Source of the DNA: an uncultured Pseudomonadota bacterium
GTDB lineage: Bacteria > Myxococcota_A > UBA796 > GCA-2862545
NCBI GenBank assembly: GCA_913061235.1
Contig: CAJXTB010000008.1
Coordinates: 186,001-250,000, forward strand
Direction of reading: 5' to 3'
DNA length: 64,000 nt
Notes under the pieces: model-generated
The model's database searches: none
Seen by the model: only the letters and a program-made list of their open reading frames with translations
Told to the model about the DNA's origin: nothing
Translations under genes and position numbers: made by a program
Part shown: positions 24,188 to 32,307 of the stretch, piece after piece
Position numbering within the stretch: the stretch's first letter is position 1
Layout of the letters: every line of letters starts with the position of its first letter

Positions 24188-24904
24188 ATGCATCAAGTTC
24201 AGATATCGACGGAAAGTCGAGACGAGTTGCTGTTAGAGCACTACGAACTCGCCCGACGAATCGCCTATCGAATGTACTCTCGTCTCCCCCAGTTGGTGGA
24301 AGCAGACGACCTCGTAAGCGCCGCTGTCATGGGTCTCTTTGAGGCCATCGACCGGTACGACCCACGTCGCGCCGTTCCCTTCGTCGCATTCGCGAAACAC
24401 CGCATTCGTGGCTCAATCATGGATGCCATTCGCGCAGCCGATTGGACCCCAACTTCGGTCCGTCGAAAGCATGACTTGCTGAGCCGTACACATCGCGAAC
24501 TCATCGATAAGCTGGGCCGCACCCCAGACCGTATGGAGCTTATCAACAAGCTCGAAGTCAAGCCTAGCGCCTACGACTCCCTGGTGACCGACTCCTTGAT
24601 TCGAAGCGTACTTCCATTAGATACGCCCACCATGGCAGGCAGCGAAATGACGCTCGCCTCCATCATCCCCAGCGACTCCGACACACTAGCGGACCTGTCC
24701 AAGCAGGAACTTCGCGACATGGTTCAGACCGCCCGTGAGAACCTGCCTGACCGCGAAAGACAGGCAATCGACCTTCACTATTACCGCGACATGAAGCTCA
24801 AAGACGTTGGTAAGGAATTGGGTGTCACCGAATCACGCGCCTGCCAACTCTGCAAGCAGGGAATCACCCGCCTACGCAAGCGGCTTCAACCTCAGATTCA
24901 CTGA
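24188..24904 (+). CDS. RNA polymerase sigma factor, FliA/WhiG (sigma-28) type
   Basis: 238 residues, the FliA length. Region 2 reads ADDLVSAAVMGLFEAIDRYD and FAKHRIRGSIMDAIRAADWTP, which is the FliA/WhiG signature; region 3 follows (LGRTPDRMEL); region 4 ends LKDVGKELGVTESRACQLCK with the DNA-binding helix. It should direct polymerase to flagellar late promoters, or to a related regulon. It stands just outside the fliI end of the flagellar cluster, transcribed away from it, and is one of two such factors (the other at 46028-46912). A strong terminator follows. Which of the two is the flagellar FliA is unresolved. Confidence 0.88.
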   Translation: MHQVQISTESRDELLLEHYELARRIAYRMYSRLPQLVEADDLVSAAVMGLFEAIDRYDPRRAVPFVAFAKHRIRGSIMDAIRAADWTPTSVRRKHDLLSRTHRELIDKLGRTPDRMELINKLEVKPSAYDSLVTDSLIRSVLPLDTPTMAGSEMTLASIIPSDSDTLADLSKQELRDMVQTARENLPDRERQAIDLHYYRDMKLKDVGKELGVTESRACQLCKQGITRLRKRLQPQIH

Positions 24905-24928
24905 AGAAAACAGGCATCTGAGCCGACT

Positions 24929-24963
24929 AGAAGGGGGAGCGACAAGACGTCGCTCCCCCTTCT
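24929..24963 (+). terminator. Strong hairpin terminator after the sigma factor
   Basis: AGAAGGGGGAGCGAC (24929-24943) pairs perfectly over 15 bases with GTCGCTCCCCCTTCT (24949-24963), loop AAGAC. The T tract is poor (CGTTG), but the stem is exceptionally stable. It lies 24 bases after the sigma stop and 15 bases before the next small gene. Confidence 0.75.
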
Positions 24964-24978
24964 CGTTGTGGAGGCCCC

Positions 24979-25254
24979 ATGGTCAAATCGGATGAAGACA
25001 TCGTCACCCTTATTCCCCGCTTCGTAATTACTCAGGGTGAGCCTCCAATTCGACAATGCCAATCTCCAGAGCCCGTCTCGGTCCAGGTTGAGGTCACGGA
25101 AACGCTTCGACCCGACAACACCGAGGAGCTCTGGGCGCGGACCCCCGACGACGTCACAGACACCTTGATGCCAGCGGACATCGACGACTATCAGACATCT
25201 GGTCGTCTACCCGCTCGCTCAATGCTGCGCCGCCTGCCCTCACTGCTCGATTGA
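24979..25254 (+). CDS. Small acidic protein, unknown
   Basis: 91 residues, not recognised. ATG is preceded by GGAGG four bases away. The protein is acidic and rich in Thr, Asp, Glu and Pro (DEDIVTLIPRF, VEVTETLRPDNTEEL, DVTDTLMPADIDD) with a basic, Arg-rich end; no signal peptide or membrane segment. It sits between the sigma terminator and the convergent end of fliI (9-base gap), so any expression must come from read-through of the hairpin or a promoter hidden in it. Could be spurious, but the ribosome site and codon use favour a gene. Confidence 0.45.
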   Translation: MVKSDEDIVTLIPRFVITQGEPPIRQCQSPEPVSVQVEVTETLRPDNTEELWARTPDDVTDTLMPADIDDYQTSGRLPARSMLRRLPSLLD

Positions 25255-25263
25255 CAGCGACCG

Positions 25264-26553
25264 CTAGCTACCGAGTAAAGCCAGTGCTTTGCGCGTGACG
25301 TCGGGACTCGTTGACTCTTCGGAGGTCTGCCGAAGAAAAGCCCGCACCGCAGGTTGTCGTTGAATGGCTCGGTCAATCTCGGCCGACGCGCCTTTGGTGT
25401 AGGCGCCCAAGCGAACCAGTTCTTCGTTCTCTGCCCACGTAGCCATCAGGCCCCGAAGCCGCCGCGATGCCTCGAGATGGTCTCTGTCCACCACTCGATT
25501 CATCACCCGAGACACCGACCCGAGCGCATCAATCGCTGGGTAATGACCGGCATTTGCGAGGTCTCGTGACAAGACGATGTGCCCGTCAGCGATACCGCGC
25601 ACCGCATCGCCGATGGGGTCATGAATATCGTCGCCCTCAACAAGCACTGTGTAGATACCCGTGATGCTACCGCCGCTCGCAGAGGTTCCAGCTCTCTCCA
25701 GGAGCGTGGGCAACATGCCGAACACGCTAGGCGGGAATCCACGCGTTGCCGGGGGCTCACCCGCCGCCAGTCCGATCTGACGTTGAGCCAGTGCCAAACG
25801 GGTCAATGAGTCCATCATCAGCAGTACGTGCTGACCGAGCGACCGAAACGCCTCTGCGATGGCCGTGGCAACCAGTGGAGCTTTGACCTGTAGTCCGGGC
25901 GACGTGTCACTTGTCGCCACCACAACCACCGACCGTGCGAGACCCTCTGGCCCCAGCACATCATCGATAAACTCGCGGACTTCGCGGCCTCGTTCGCCCA
26001 CAAGGCAGATGACGTTGACGTCACAGGCGACCTGAGACGCAAGCATTCCGAGCAGCGTACTCTTGCCGACACCAGACCCCGCCAAGATGGCCATGCGCTG
26101 TCCGCGTCCTAGAGTCAGAAGCCCGTCGAGAACTCGAATGTTGGTCCATAAGGGGGTATCGATGGCCGGCCGTGTCAGGGGGTCCGGTGCGTTGGCGTGA
26201 ACCGGAACACGCACACCGGTAATTGGTGGCCCGCCATCAATGGGCTCCCCCATCGGGTCGACGATTCGACCAATCAGACCTGGCCCCACTGGAATTCGAA
26301 GCCGACCATACTCGAGCGTGACGGGTGCCCCAACGGTCAGCCCATCAATCGCATCGAGTGGCAGAAGGTCACAATCCGAACCGGAGATACCCACCACTTC
26401 GCAGCGGACGCCACCAACGCGAGCACGCGTCCCCATGCGTGCACCCGGTAGCGCAGCACGAAGCAAGGGTCCGTTCACAGCCTTCAGACGCCCATGAACC
26501 CGAGCGAACTGCGCGGTCTCGATGCGCTTCTTCAACGCGTCCAGGGCGCTCAC
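25264..26553 (-). CDS. fliI: Flagellar export ATPase FliI
   Basis: 429 residues with Walker A GSGVGKST (about residue 165), GERGREVREF, HVLLMMDSLTRLALAQRQ and FGMLPTLLERAG, all as in FliI. It drives substrate delivery to the flagellar export gate together with FliH, encoded immediately upstream with a 4-base overlap. It is the last gene of the flgB-flgC-fliE-fliF-fliG-fliH-fliI run; no fliJ follows, the next gene being convergent. Clearly homologous to the orphan ATPase at 2541-3857 but not identical, so the copies are old paralogues. Confidence 0.92.
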   Translation of the reverse strand: MSALDALKKRIETAQFARVHGRLKAVNGPLLRAALPGARMGTRARVGGVRCEVVGISGSDCDLLPLDAIDGLTVGAPVTLEYGRLRIPVGPGLIGRIVDPMGEPIDGGPPITGVRVPVHANAPDPLTRPAIDTPLWTNIRVLDGLLTLGRGQRMAILAGSGVGKSTLLGMLASQVACDVNVICLVGERGREVREFIDDVLGPEGLARSVVVVATSDTSPGLQVKAPLVATAIAEAFRSLGQHVLLMMDSLTRLALAQRQIGLAAGEPPATRGFPPSVFGMLPTLLERAGTSASGGSITGIYTVLVEGDDIHDPIGDAVRGIADGHIVLSRDLANAGHYPAIDALGSVSRVMNRVVDRDHLEASRRLRGLMATWAENEELVRLGAYTKGASAEIDRAIQRQPAVRAFLRQTSEESTSPDVTRKALALLGS

Positions 26554-27170
26554 GATGGGTTCGCCGCCCAGTCATGGACCAGCTGCGTGAGCTGGTCGAG
26601 AACATCCGACAATGAGGTCTCAACACGCGCTTCGGCGGTGACCACTTCGCAGGCATTGGCCAGGGATGGCTCCCCAACAACTCGCGCTGCGACATCTGGG
26701 TGCACACACGCGCGGATGGCGTCAGCGGCGTCTTCAGGAACCCGTAGAAAGAGAATCTGATCACGAGATACCGTCTCAATCGCGTGGTCGACGACCGTCA
26801 TGAGGGCTCGCTTGTCCACGGCGACCGCCTCGCCAACAATGCGACGCGTCAGGGCCTCCACAAGCTCCGCAATGTCCTGGCGGGCCTGCACCATCACCTC
26901 ACGGCGGGTGTGAGCGACCGCATCCAGAAGCGACTCTGTCTGTGGAAAGGCAAGTTCCAGCTCTTCAATGCGCGGCTGTAGCTCTGCTCGAAGGGCCGCC
27001 TCGACCACAGCAGTGTGCTCGGTAAGGCGGGACTGAACTTCTTGTTCAACGCGGGTGCGTGTCTGCTCTTCTTGAGCGCTCTGAGCTTGTTGGATGACGG
27101 TTGGGCAGATGGAGTGCATCGGCCGGAAGACGTCACGCTCATCATTGTCACGCGCGCGATAAACTGCCAT
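26550..27170 (-). CDS. fliH: Flagellar assembly protein FliH
   Basis: 206 residues. A charged, Gln/Glu-rich coiled-coil N-terminal half (QQAQSAQEEQTRTRVEQEVQ) is followed by the FliH C-terminal domain (VQARQDIAELVEALTRRIVG, then ILFLRVPEDAADAIRA and VETSLSDVLDQL). FliH forms the stalk that regulates FliI and links it to the C ring. It lies 3 bases after fliG and overlaps fliI, the classical order. It differs from the orphan FliH at 1888-2544 in lacking the long Ala/Pro-rich N terminus. Confidence 0.87.
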   Translation of the reverse strand: MAVYRARDNDERDVFRPMHSICPTVIQQAQSAQEEQTRTRVEQEVQSRLTEHTAVVEAALRAELQPRIEELELAFPQTESLLDAVAHTRREVMVQARQDIAELVEALTRRIVGEAVAVDKRALMTVVDHAIETVSRDQILFLRVPEDAADAIRACVHPDVAARVVGEPSLANACEVVTAEARVETSLSDVLDQLTQLVHDWAANPS

Positions 27171-27173
27171 TGG

Positions 27174-28184
27174 CTACTCCTCTTCCTCGTCGAATCCGAG
27201 GTTGATGACCCCATCATCGGCCAGAGTCATCGCCTGTTGAATCATTTCTTCCTTCGCGACACGAATCTCTGAATTGGAAGGACTCAACAGCTCAATCTCG
27301 TCACGCATGTCGGCGGCTGCACGCGACGACATGTTGCCGAGGAAGCGTTCGGAGATGGCCTTGTCGCTGCCCGCCAAGGCCACAAGAAGTGATTCGCGGC
27401 CCACGTGGCGCAGCATCGTCTGAAGCGCGCGGTCGTCGAGCTCGGCAAGGTAGTCGAACGGCAACATGCGTCTGCGCAGCGTGCCGGAGAGCTTTCGGTC
27501 GGTGGTGGCGATCTGCTCCAACAAGGCGTCCTGAGCACGTTTTCCGAGGCGTCCAACCGACTGAGCGGCCATGTCCAGTCCAGAGGGCGCCCAACGTCGG
27601 GTACCGTCCTTGAGGGAGAGCAACAGGGCCTCTTCAACGTCTTCTGCGAGCTCCACTGGAACGGTCTTGATGCGCGCCATGCGGGTTGTCAGCTCGTAGC
27701 GTTCTTGCTCGTCCATCACCTTCAGCACACGTCCGGCGTTTTCGGTGTCCATCAACAGCAACGCGACTGCGCGTGTCTGCGGGTGTTCTTCGCGCAAGAC
27801 AGTGGCGATAGTCTCGGGATTACGAGTGGCCACGAACTCCACGAACGCGGTGGACACGTCTCTACGAATGCGCTGCCGCACACGCTGGCGCCGGCCTTCG
27901 TCAATGAGACCCGGAAGAGTGCCAAGGGCAAACTCCTTACCGGGCTGTGGAATCATGCCATTGTCACGCAATTCACGGACAAATTCACCAACCGCCTGTT
28001 CGATAACGTCAGGCGAGAGTGCGTCCAGGGTGGCCATGGAGGAGCCAATCTCTTCCAGCTCGCGTGCGTCCATGTGCGACAGCATCCCGCGAACGACCTC
28101 TGGATTGAGGTACATCACAAGGATGGCCGCACGCTGTGAACCGCTCAAGTCCCCTAAGGAAGCGATTTTTTTGGCTGCACCCAT
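27174..28184 (-). CDS. fliG: Flagellar motor switch protein FliG
   Basis: 336 residues, normal length. The N-terminal domain starts LGDLSGSQRAAILVMYLNPE and binds FliF; the middle domain has EEHPQTRAVALLLM (the EHPQ motif that binds FliM); the C-terminal torque domain has FDYLAELDDRALQTMLRHV and the charged helix FLGNMSSRAAADMRDEIE. The tail is strongly acidic (GFDEEEE). Located between fliF and fliH in the standard order with 3-6 base gaps. Confidence 0.95.
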   Translation of the reverse strand: MGAAKKIASLGDLSGSQRAAILVMYLNPEVVRGMLSHMDARELEEIGSSMATLDALSPDVIEQAVGEFVRELRDNGMIPQPGKEFALGTLPGLIDEGRRQRVRQRIRRDVSTAFVEFVATRNPETIATVLREEHPQTRAVALLLMDTENAGRVLKVMDEQERYELTTRMARIKTVPVELAEDVEEALLLSLKDGTRRWAPSGLDMAAQSVGRLGKRAQDALLEQIATTDRKLSGTLRRRMLPFDYLAELDDRALQTMLRHVGRESLLVALAGSDKAISERFLGNMSSRAAADMRDEIELLSPSNSEIRVAKEEMIQQAMTLADDGVINLGFDEEEE

Positions 28185-28190
28185 GCTCTA

Positions 28191-29768
28191 TTACCCGTTC
28201 CGGTTCCACTGCCGCAGGACTTGCGCTGCTGCAGTGGATTGGTTTTCGACCAGCTCATTGAGCATCGTAGTGTCCATCGGCTGGTAGTTCTCAACTAGGT
28301 CAACGAGGCGGTCGGCCATCTGGTGGTCCCGACTCCGCTGGTCCGTCTTGGCCTCTACCTCCGCTTCAGCAGCGGCCTGGGTCTTCTCCTCTTCGGTCAG
28401 AACCTTGGGCACTGGAGCCATTGCTGCGCTCATCACAGGCCGGACAACGAACAGGAATCCTAAGATGACGGCCAGCGCAGCCACCGCCCACGGCAGGATG
28501 GTCTCGGGGACGAAGGGCAACATGCTCGCAGCCTCCGTTTCTTCCCATTCGACCTGGGCAAACGGTAAGTAGCTGACTTGGACTACATCATCGCGGGAAT
28601 CGCTGACGTTCGCTGCGGCACGAACCGCTTGCTCAATGCGACTCTGCAGTTCTTCCATCGTCATGGACTCACCGGCTGCGGTGACCATCTGAGCCAGTCG
28701 CCCAGAGTCGACCTGAACGGCCACGCTGATTCGATTGACCCCGCCCGCCGGCCGACGCCGAATCTCGTCTACCGTCGGATAGGCGTAGTTGGTGACCAAT
28801 GCGCTGCGCTCGGAAGTCTGTTCAGTCCCTGCTTGGTTGACGCCACCTTCGGGTAGATTCGCGTCAACTCCAGGTACGCCTCGAGCATCGCTCCGGTCAG
28901 ACGCGCTCTCTTGAATTTGTTCGCTCAGAACTGCTTGTTCCTGAATCGACATCTGCTTGCTGACCGTCTCAGACGACGTCATGTCAAGGTCAACACCGGC
29001 GGCGACCGAGAAGAAGCTTGGACTGCCAAGGACTGGCATTAGGGCAGTAAGAACCGAGCCTTCTAGCTCAGCTTCGAGTTCACGTCGATAGGTCGTCAGA
29101 TCTGCTGGGTCACCGGCTGCACCCGGCACTTCGGCACGTGCCAACAGGGTTCCGCGGTCATCTGCGACGGTGACCTGTTCGGGGTCGAGCCCGTCTACCG
29201 AGCTAGAGACCAGGCTGCGAATCGCCCGTATTTGCCCCTGTCCCAGGTCGGCCCCAGGCGTCAGGCGAACAAAGACACTGGCCCGAGCCGGACGCTGCTC
29301 ATCGAGGAAGAACGCGTCTTGCCGAGCCACAATCTGAACTTGGCTGCCGGCAACGCCGTCAATCCCATTGATCATTCGAGCCAGGTCCCCTTCCCGCGCA
29401 CGGACCAAGGCCCACTCTTGCGCACGAGGCGTCAGCCCCAACTTGAGGTCGGCGACATCACCAAGACCGGGCGTCACGTCAGCTGCAGTGATGGCAGCTT
29501 GAGCGCTTCCGAGCTGGGATGCTGGCACCATGAGGCGGCCATCGAGGCTGATCTTGTGCTGAATCTCGGCTTGAGACAGCGCACTCGCACCAATCAACAG
29601 GTCGTTGTATTCGCCATGCATCACCGGACGCCACGTGGTGCTGGAAGCCCAGACCGACAGCGCGACGGCGACGGCAATGACCCCGACGAGTGACCCAACG
29701 GTGCGAACGCGCTGTGCCGGGTCGCGGCTCTGCCACCAAGCGGTCAAGCGGGCGATAAACTCGTTCAT
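28191..29768 (-). CDS. fliF: Flagellar MS-ring protein FliF
   Basis: 525 residues. An N-terminal transmembrane helix (about 22-45, VGSLVGVIAVAVALSVWASS), a periplasmic YscJ-like ring domain (DLARMINGIDGVAGSQVQIV, ASVFVRLTPGADL), the FliF C-terminal domain (ANLPEGGVNQAGTEQTSERS and NRISVAVQVDSGRL), a second transmembrane helix near 425-448 (LPWAVAALAVILGFLFVVRPV), and a cytoplasmic end rich in Glu/Ala that should bind FliG. Follows fliE by 28 bases. Confidence 0.95.
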   Translation of the reverse strand: MNEFIARLTAWWQSRDPAQRVRTVGSLVGVIAVAVALSVWASSTTWRPVMHGEYNDLLIGASALSQAEIQHKISLDGRLMVPASQLGSAQAAITAADVTPGLGDVADLKLGLTPRAQEWALVRAREGDLARMINGIDGVAGSQVQIVARQDAFFLDEQRPARASVFVRLTPGADLGQGQIRAIRSLVSSSVDGLDPEQVTVADDRGTLLARAEVPGAAGDPADLTTYRRELEAELEGSVLTALMPVLGSPSFFSVAAGVDLDMTSSETVSKQMSIQEQAVLSEQIQESASDRSDARGVPGVDANLPEGGVNQAGTEQTSERSALVTNYAYPTVDEIRRRPAGGVNRISVAVQVDSGRLAQMVTAAGESMTMEELQSRIEQAVRAAANVSDSRDDVVQVSYLPFAQVEWEETEAASMLPFVPETILPWAVAALAVILGFLFVVRPVMSAAMAPVPKVLTEEEKTQAAAEAEVEAKTDQRSRDHQMADRLVDLVENYQPMDTTMLNELVENQSTAAAQVLRQWNRNG

Positions 29769-29796
29769 CTAGGGTCTCCTGGGATGCGAGACCGCA

Positions 29797-30126
29797 TCAG
29801 ACCGCCATGTTCATGATTTGCTCGTAAGCAGCGATGAACTTGTCACGTGCGCTGACCGTCATGCGAAGGGCGATGTCCGCCTTCTCCATGGAGATCATGG
29901 TTCCGTGCAAGTCCACATTCTGACCACTCGACAGGTCCGAGACGGCCTGCGTGGCATCCGCGAGTCCGGTCTCCACCCCGTTGAGGGCGCCCTTGAGTTC
30001 GTCGAGAAAGCCACCCCCAGAGACCGGTGCCGAGGACGGCGTCGCCGAGGGTGCCGCAGCTGGGGTGCGCAGCGCATCGGTGATGGGCGAGAAGGTAGGA
30101 ACGCTGCCGATAGAGGAAATAGCCAT
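29797..30126 (-). CDS. fliE: Flagellar hook-basal body adaptor FliE
   Basis: 109 residues. The C-terminal half carries the FliE pattern: FLDELKGALNGVETGLADATQ, VDLHGTMISMEKADIALRM and the closing ARDKFIAAYEQIMNMAV. FliE joins the MS ring to the rod. The N terminus is an Ala/Pro/Ser-rich linker. Three bases after flgC, in the usual flgB-flgC-fliE order. Confidence 0.93.
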   Translation of the reverse strand: MAISSIGSVPTFSPITDALRTPAAAPSATPSSAPVSGGGFLDELKGALNGVETGLADATQAVSDLSSGQNVDLHGTMISMEKADIALRMTVSARDKFIAAYEQIMNMAV

Positions 30127-30129
30127 GAC

Positions 30130-30552
30130 TTATCGCCCAATCTCTAGAGCGCGCATGGCCATGTCACGCGTGGCTTCAACCACTGTGGCATTCGCCTCGT
30201 AGCTACGGCCCGTGGTCATCAAGTCCACCATCTCGTGCATGATGTTGATGTCTGGGTACAGGACGTTTCCCTCAGCGTCAGCATCTGGATGGTCTTCTTC
30301 ATGACGCAAGATGCCATTCGAGTCGGACTGCCAGACCTCGGCAACCTCTACGCTGGACATGGCCTGGTCGAGAGCAGACCCAAACGGGTCCACGGCCTGA
30401 CTCTCAAACACCGGAGCGCGGCGACGGTACGGGCCGCCCTCCGCGGTCCGCGTGGTGCGGGCGTTCGCCATGTTCGTAGAGATGGTCTGCATACGCAGAC
30501 GTTGGGCAGACAGGCCGCTTCCGGCAATATCAAGGGTCTTCAGCACATCCAT
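30130..30552 (-). CDS. flgC: Flagellar proximal rod protein FlgC
   Basis: 140 residues. N-terminal rod motif GSGLSAQRLRMQTISTNMAN followed by the FlgC-type GGPYRRRAPVFE; DINIMHEMVDLMTTGRSYEA and TRDMAMRALEIGR at the C terminus. A typical rod subunit exported by the flagellar type III system without a signal peptide. Eight bases after flgB. Confidence 0.95.
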   Translation of the reverse strand: MDVLKTLDIAGSGLSAQRLRMQTISTNMANARTTRTAEGGPYRRRAPVFESQAVDPFGSALDQAMSSVEVAEVWQSDSNGILRHEEDHPDADAEGNVLYPDINIMHEMVDLMTTGRSYEANATVVEATRDMAMRALEIGR

Positions 30553-30560
30553 GGGGACTC

Positions 30561-30965
30561 CTAGAGGCGACCATCGCTGGCCGCATACTTGAGCAAGGCC
30601 ATGTGCTTCGAGAGCCCCTTGGCCACGCCGTTGTAGACGAGTTGATTGGCGACGAGTCGACTCGTCTCACGTTCTGCAAAGACGCTGTTGCCGTCTTCCG
30701 CCCACGGTGGAGCTTCGAGTTCGATGACCTCTGGATTGTCAGCCCCACCAATGCCGGACAGGTGCACGCCATCCGCGGTCTTCAGGGCCAAACCACCCCC
30801 CTCGCCCATGGCGTCGGTGAGGGCTGTCGAGAAGTCAATGACCCGGGCTTTGTAGTCGGGGGTATCGGCATTCGCGAGGTTTGAAGCAGTCAGTGCATGC
30901 TGTTCTTGACGAAGGTCAAGAACCCGATGCATCCGATCAATGAGGGGGTCGAGGCGAAAGGCCAC
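30561..30965 (-). CDS. flgB: Flagellar proximal rod protein FlgB
   Basis: 134 residues. DLRQEQHALTASNLANADTPDYKAR is the FlgB N-terminal signature, and NSVFAERETSRLVANQLVYN with a final KGLSKHMALLKYAASDGRL fits its C terminus. First gene of the flgB-to-fliI run; an 86-base gap separates it from the upstream barrel-like gene. I found no sigma-28 or sigma-54 site in that gap. Confidence 0.94.
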   Translation of the reverse strand: MAFRLDPLIDRMHRVLDLRQEQHALTASNLANADTPDYKARVIDFSTALTDAMGEGGGLALKTADGVHLSGIGGADNPEVIELEAPPWAEDGNSVFAERETSRLVANQLVYNGVAKGLSKHMALLKYAASDGRL

Positions 30966-31051
30966 GGGAACTCCGGGTCTGTCTCCCTCTCGGACAGTCG
31001 CGTCGGATGTTTAGCAAGAAGATGCTGCGCACACCGGATGACTGCCTGTCG

Positions 31052-32254
31052 CTAGATCTTTCCGGTCAGTCCGACGGTCGCCGCAACCCTCGAGACAGGC
31101 AGCCGGTCAAACGGGTCAAGGTCACGCCAGGAACCGTCAAATCGCACCGTTGACACCAGGTTCGGGGACAGGTCTACAGCGCCGTACACGCTCCCGTGCA
31201 GACGTGTTGTGCGCCAAGGGTCGTCTGCTACCATCTCGTCCGTTCGCACGCCGCTGACGGTCCCCAAGCGCACGAAAGACGCCACTTCCGTCTCTACCGC
31301 AACCTCTCCAGCGAACACCACACTCAAGTGCGCGACGAACGGCCGGTCGTTGAAGCGCTCGAACGACAAGCTGACGGAAGATGCAGCCGACTCGCCGGTC
31401 AGCACGACCTCACCAATGAGCCTGTCCTCCGTCGCAAGCCTTGGAGCTTGCCCTTGGACGGCACTGATCTGGGTACCATCCCAGCCCAGACCCGTATTCA
31501 ACGTCCAGCTCCCACACGACATATCGGCGGTCACCTGTCCGACGGGTCGCAGCGCATCAAACAGTAGAACCGCCGCCGGGTCAGACGCGTCAAAACCACT
31601 CAGGCCCAGCGACGACGCCCCCCAACCATGGTGCTGAACCGTGAGGCCAGCACCAAGCTGGATGCTGTCGGACACCGAGACGACGGCTTCGGCCGTTGCT
31701 CCAACCATGTCCGAGTAGTTGTAGGGTTGCACGCGACCGTCTGAACCCCAGAACTGGTAGCTCGACGACCGCAGTTGACCGCCAACAACAAGCTCCACCT
31801 TGTCAGACGTCCGGACCGGCACAGCAACCTCAATGCCATTGACCCCGGACGGTGCGTCGGTGAGAACGTCGCGCGCACCCCCGCCTGAGCGAACCCGGCC
31901 GATGTAGACCGCGCGCACCCCCACTGGACTTCGGCGAAACAGGTCGACCTGTGCGAAGGCATCCGCAAACACCCACGGCTCCAGCGGCCAGGCGCGGTCG
32001 CCGATGACATCTAGGAAGATGCCAGAGAGCATGGCAGTCACCGCTGTGTCCGGCACGTCCAAGAAGACGCCGAGCTCTGGATGGAGCCCCCTCACAGCCG
32101 CTGCCTGCGCCGCCTCAGGCTGCCACCCTGGATTGGAGTCTGCCATTAGGAGTGCTGTAAGTGAGGGTGAAACGCGGACATCGCCTACGTACAGCGGCTC
32201 GACCACGTCCACATCAACCACTTGTGACCACGCCAACGCACACAACAACACCAT
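31052..32254 (-). CDS. Secreted beta-strand-rich protein, probably outer membrane
   Basis: 400 residues, not recognised by name. ATG preceded by GGGAGG six bases away opens a short signal peptide (MVLLCALAWSQ). The body has many alternating-hydrophobicity strands (VELVVGGQLRSSSYQFW, AEAVVSVSDSIQLGAGLTVQ, SSVSLSFERF) and ends in a strand, RVAATVGLTGKI, as in membrane barrels. The N-terminal part (about 1-110) is not barrel-like. It is the last of four envelope-protein genes set inside the flagellar cluster, between the fliD and flgB transcription units. Confidence 0.6.
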   Translation of the reverse strand: MVLLCALAWSQVVDVDVVEPLYVGDVRVSPSLTALLMADSNPGWQPEAAQAAAVRGLHPELGVFLDVPDTAVTAMLSGIFLDVIGDRAWPLEPWVFADAFAQVDLFRRSPVGVRAVYIGRVRSGGGARDVLTDAPSGVNGIEVAVPVRTSDKVELVVGGQLRSSSYQFWGSDGRVQPYNYSDMVGATAEAVVSVSDSIQLGAGLTVQHHGWGASSLGLSGFDASDPAAVLLFDALRPVGQVTADMSCGSWTLNTGLGWDGTQISAVQGQAPRLATEDRLIGEVVLTGESAASSVSLSFERFNDRPFVAHLSVVFAGEVAVETEVASFVRLGTVSGVRTDEMVADDPWRTTRLHGSVYGAVDLSPNLVSTVRFDGSWRDLDPFDRLPVSRVAATVGLTGKI

Positions 32255-32307
32255 GGCGAACCTCCCGTCGAGCGGTTGGTGTCATCGTGCGAGTCATCCT
32301 TCAGCGA

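Noticed and set aside
30966-31051. Sigma-54 promoter before flgB (TTGCTA element on minus)
   Set aside because: The GC of the -12 element has no GG at the required distance upstream.
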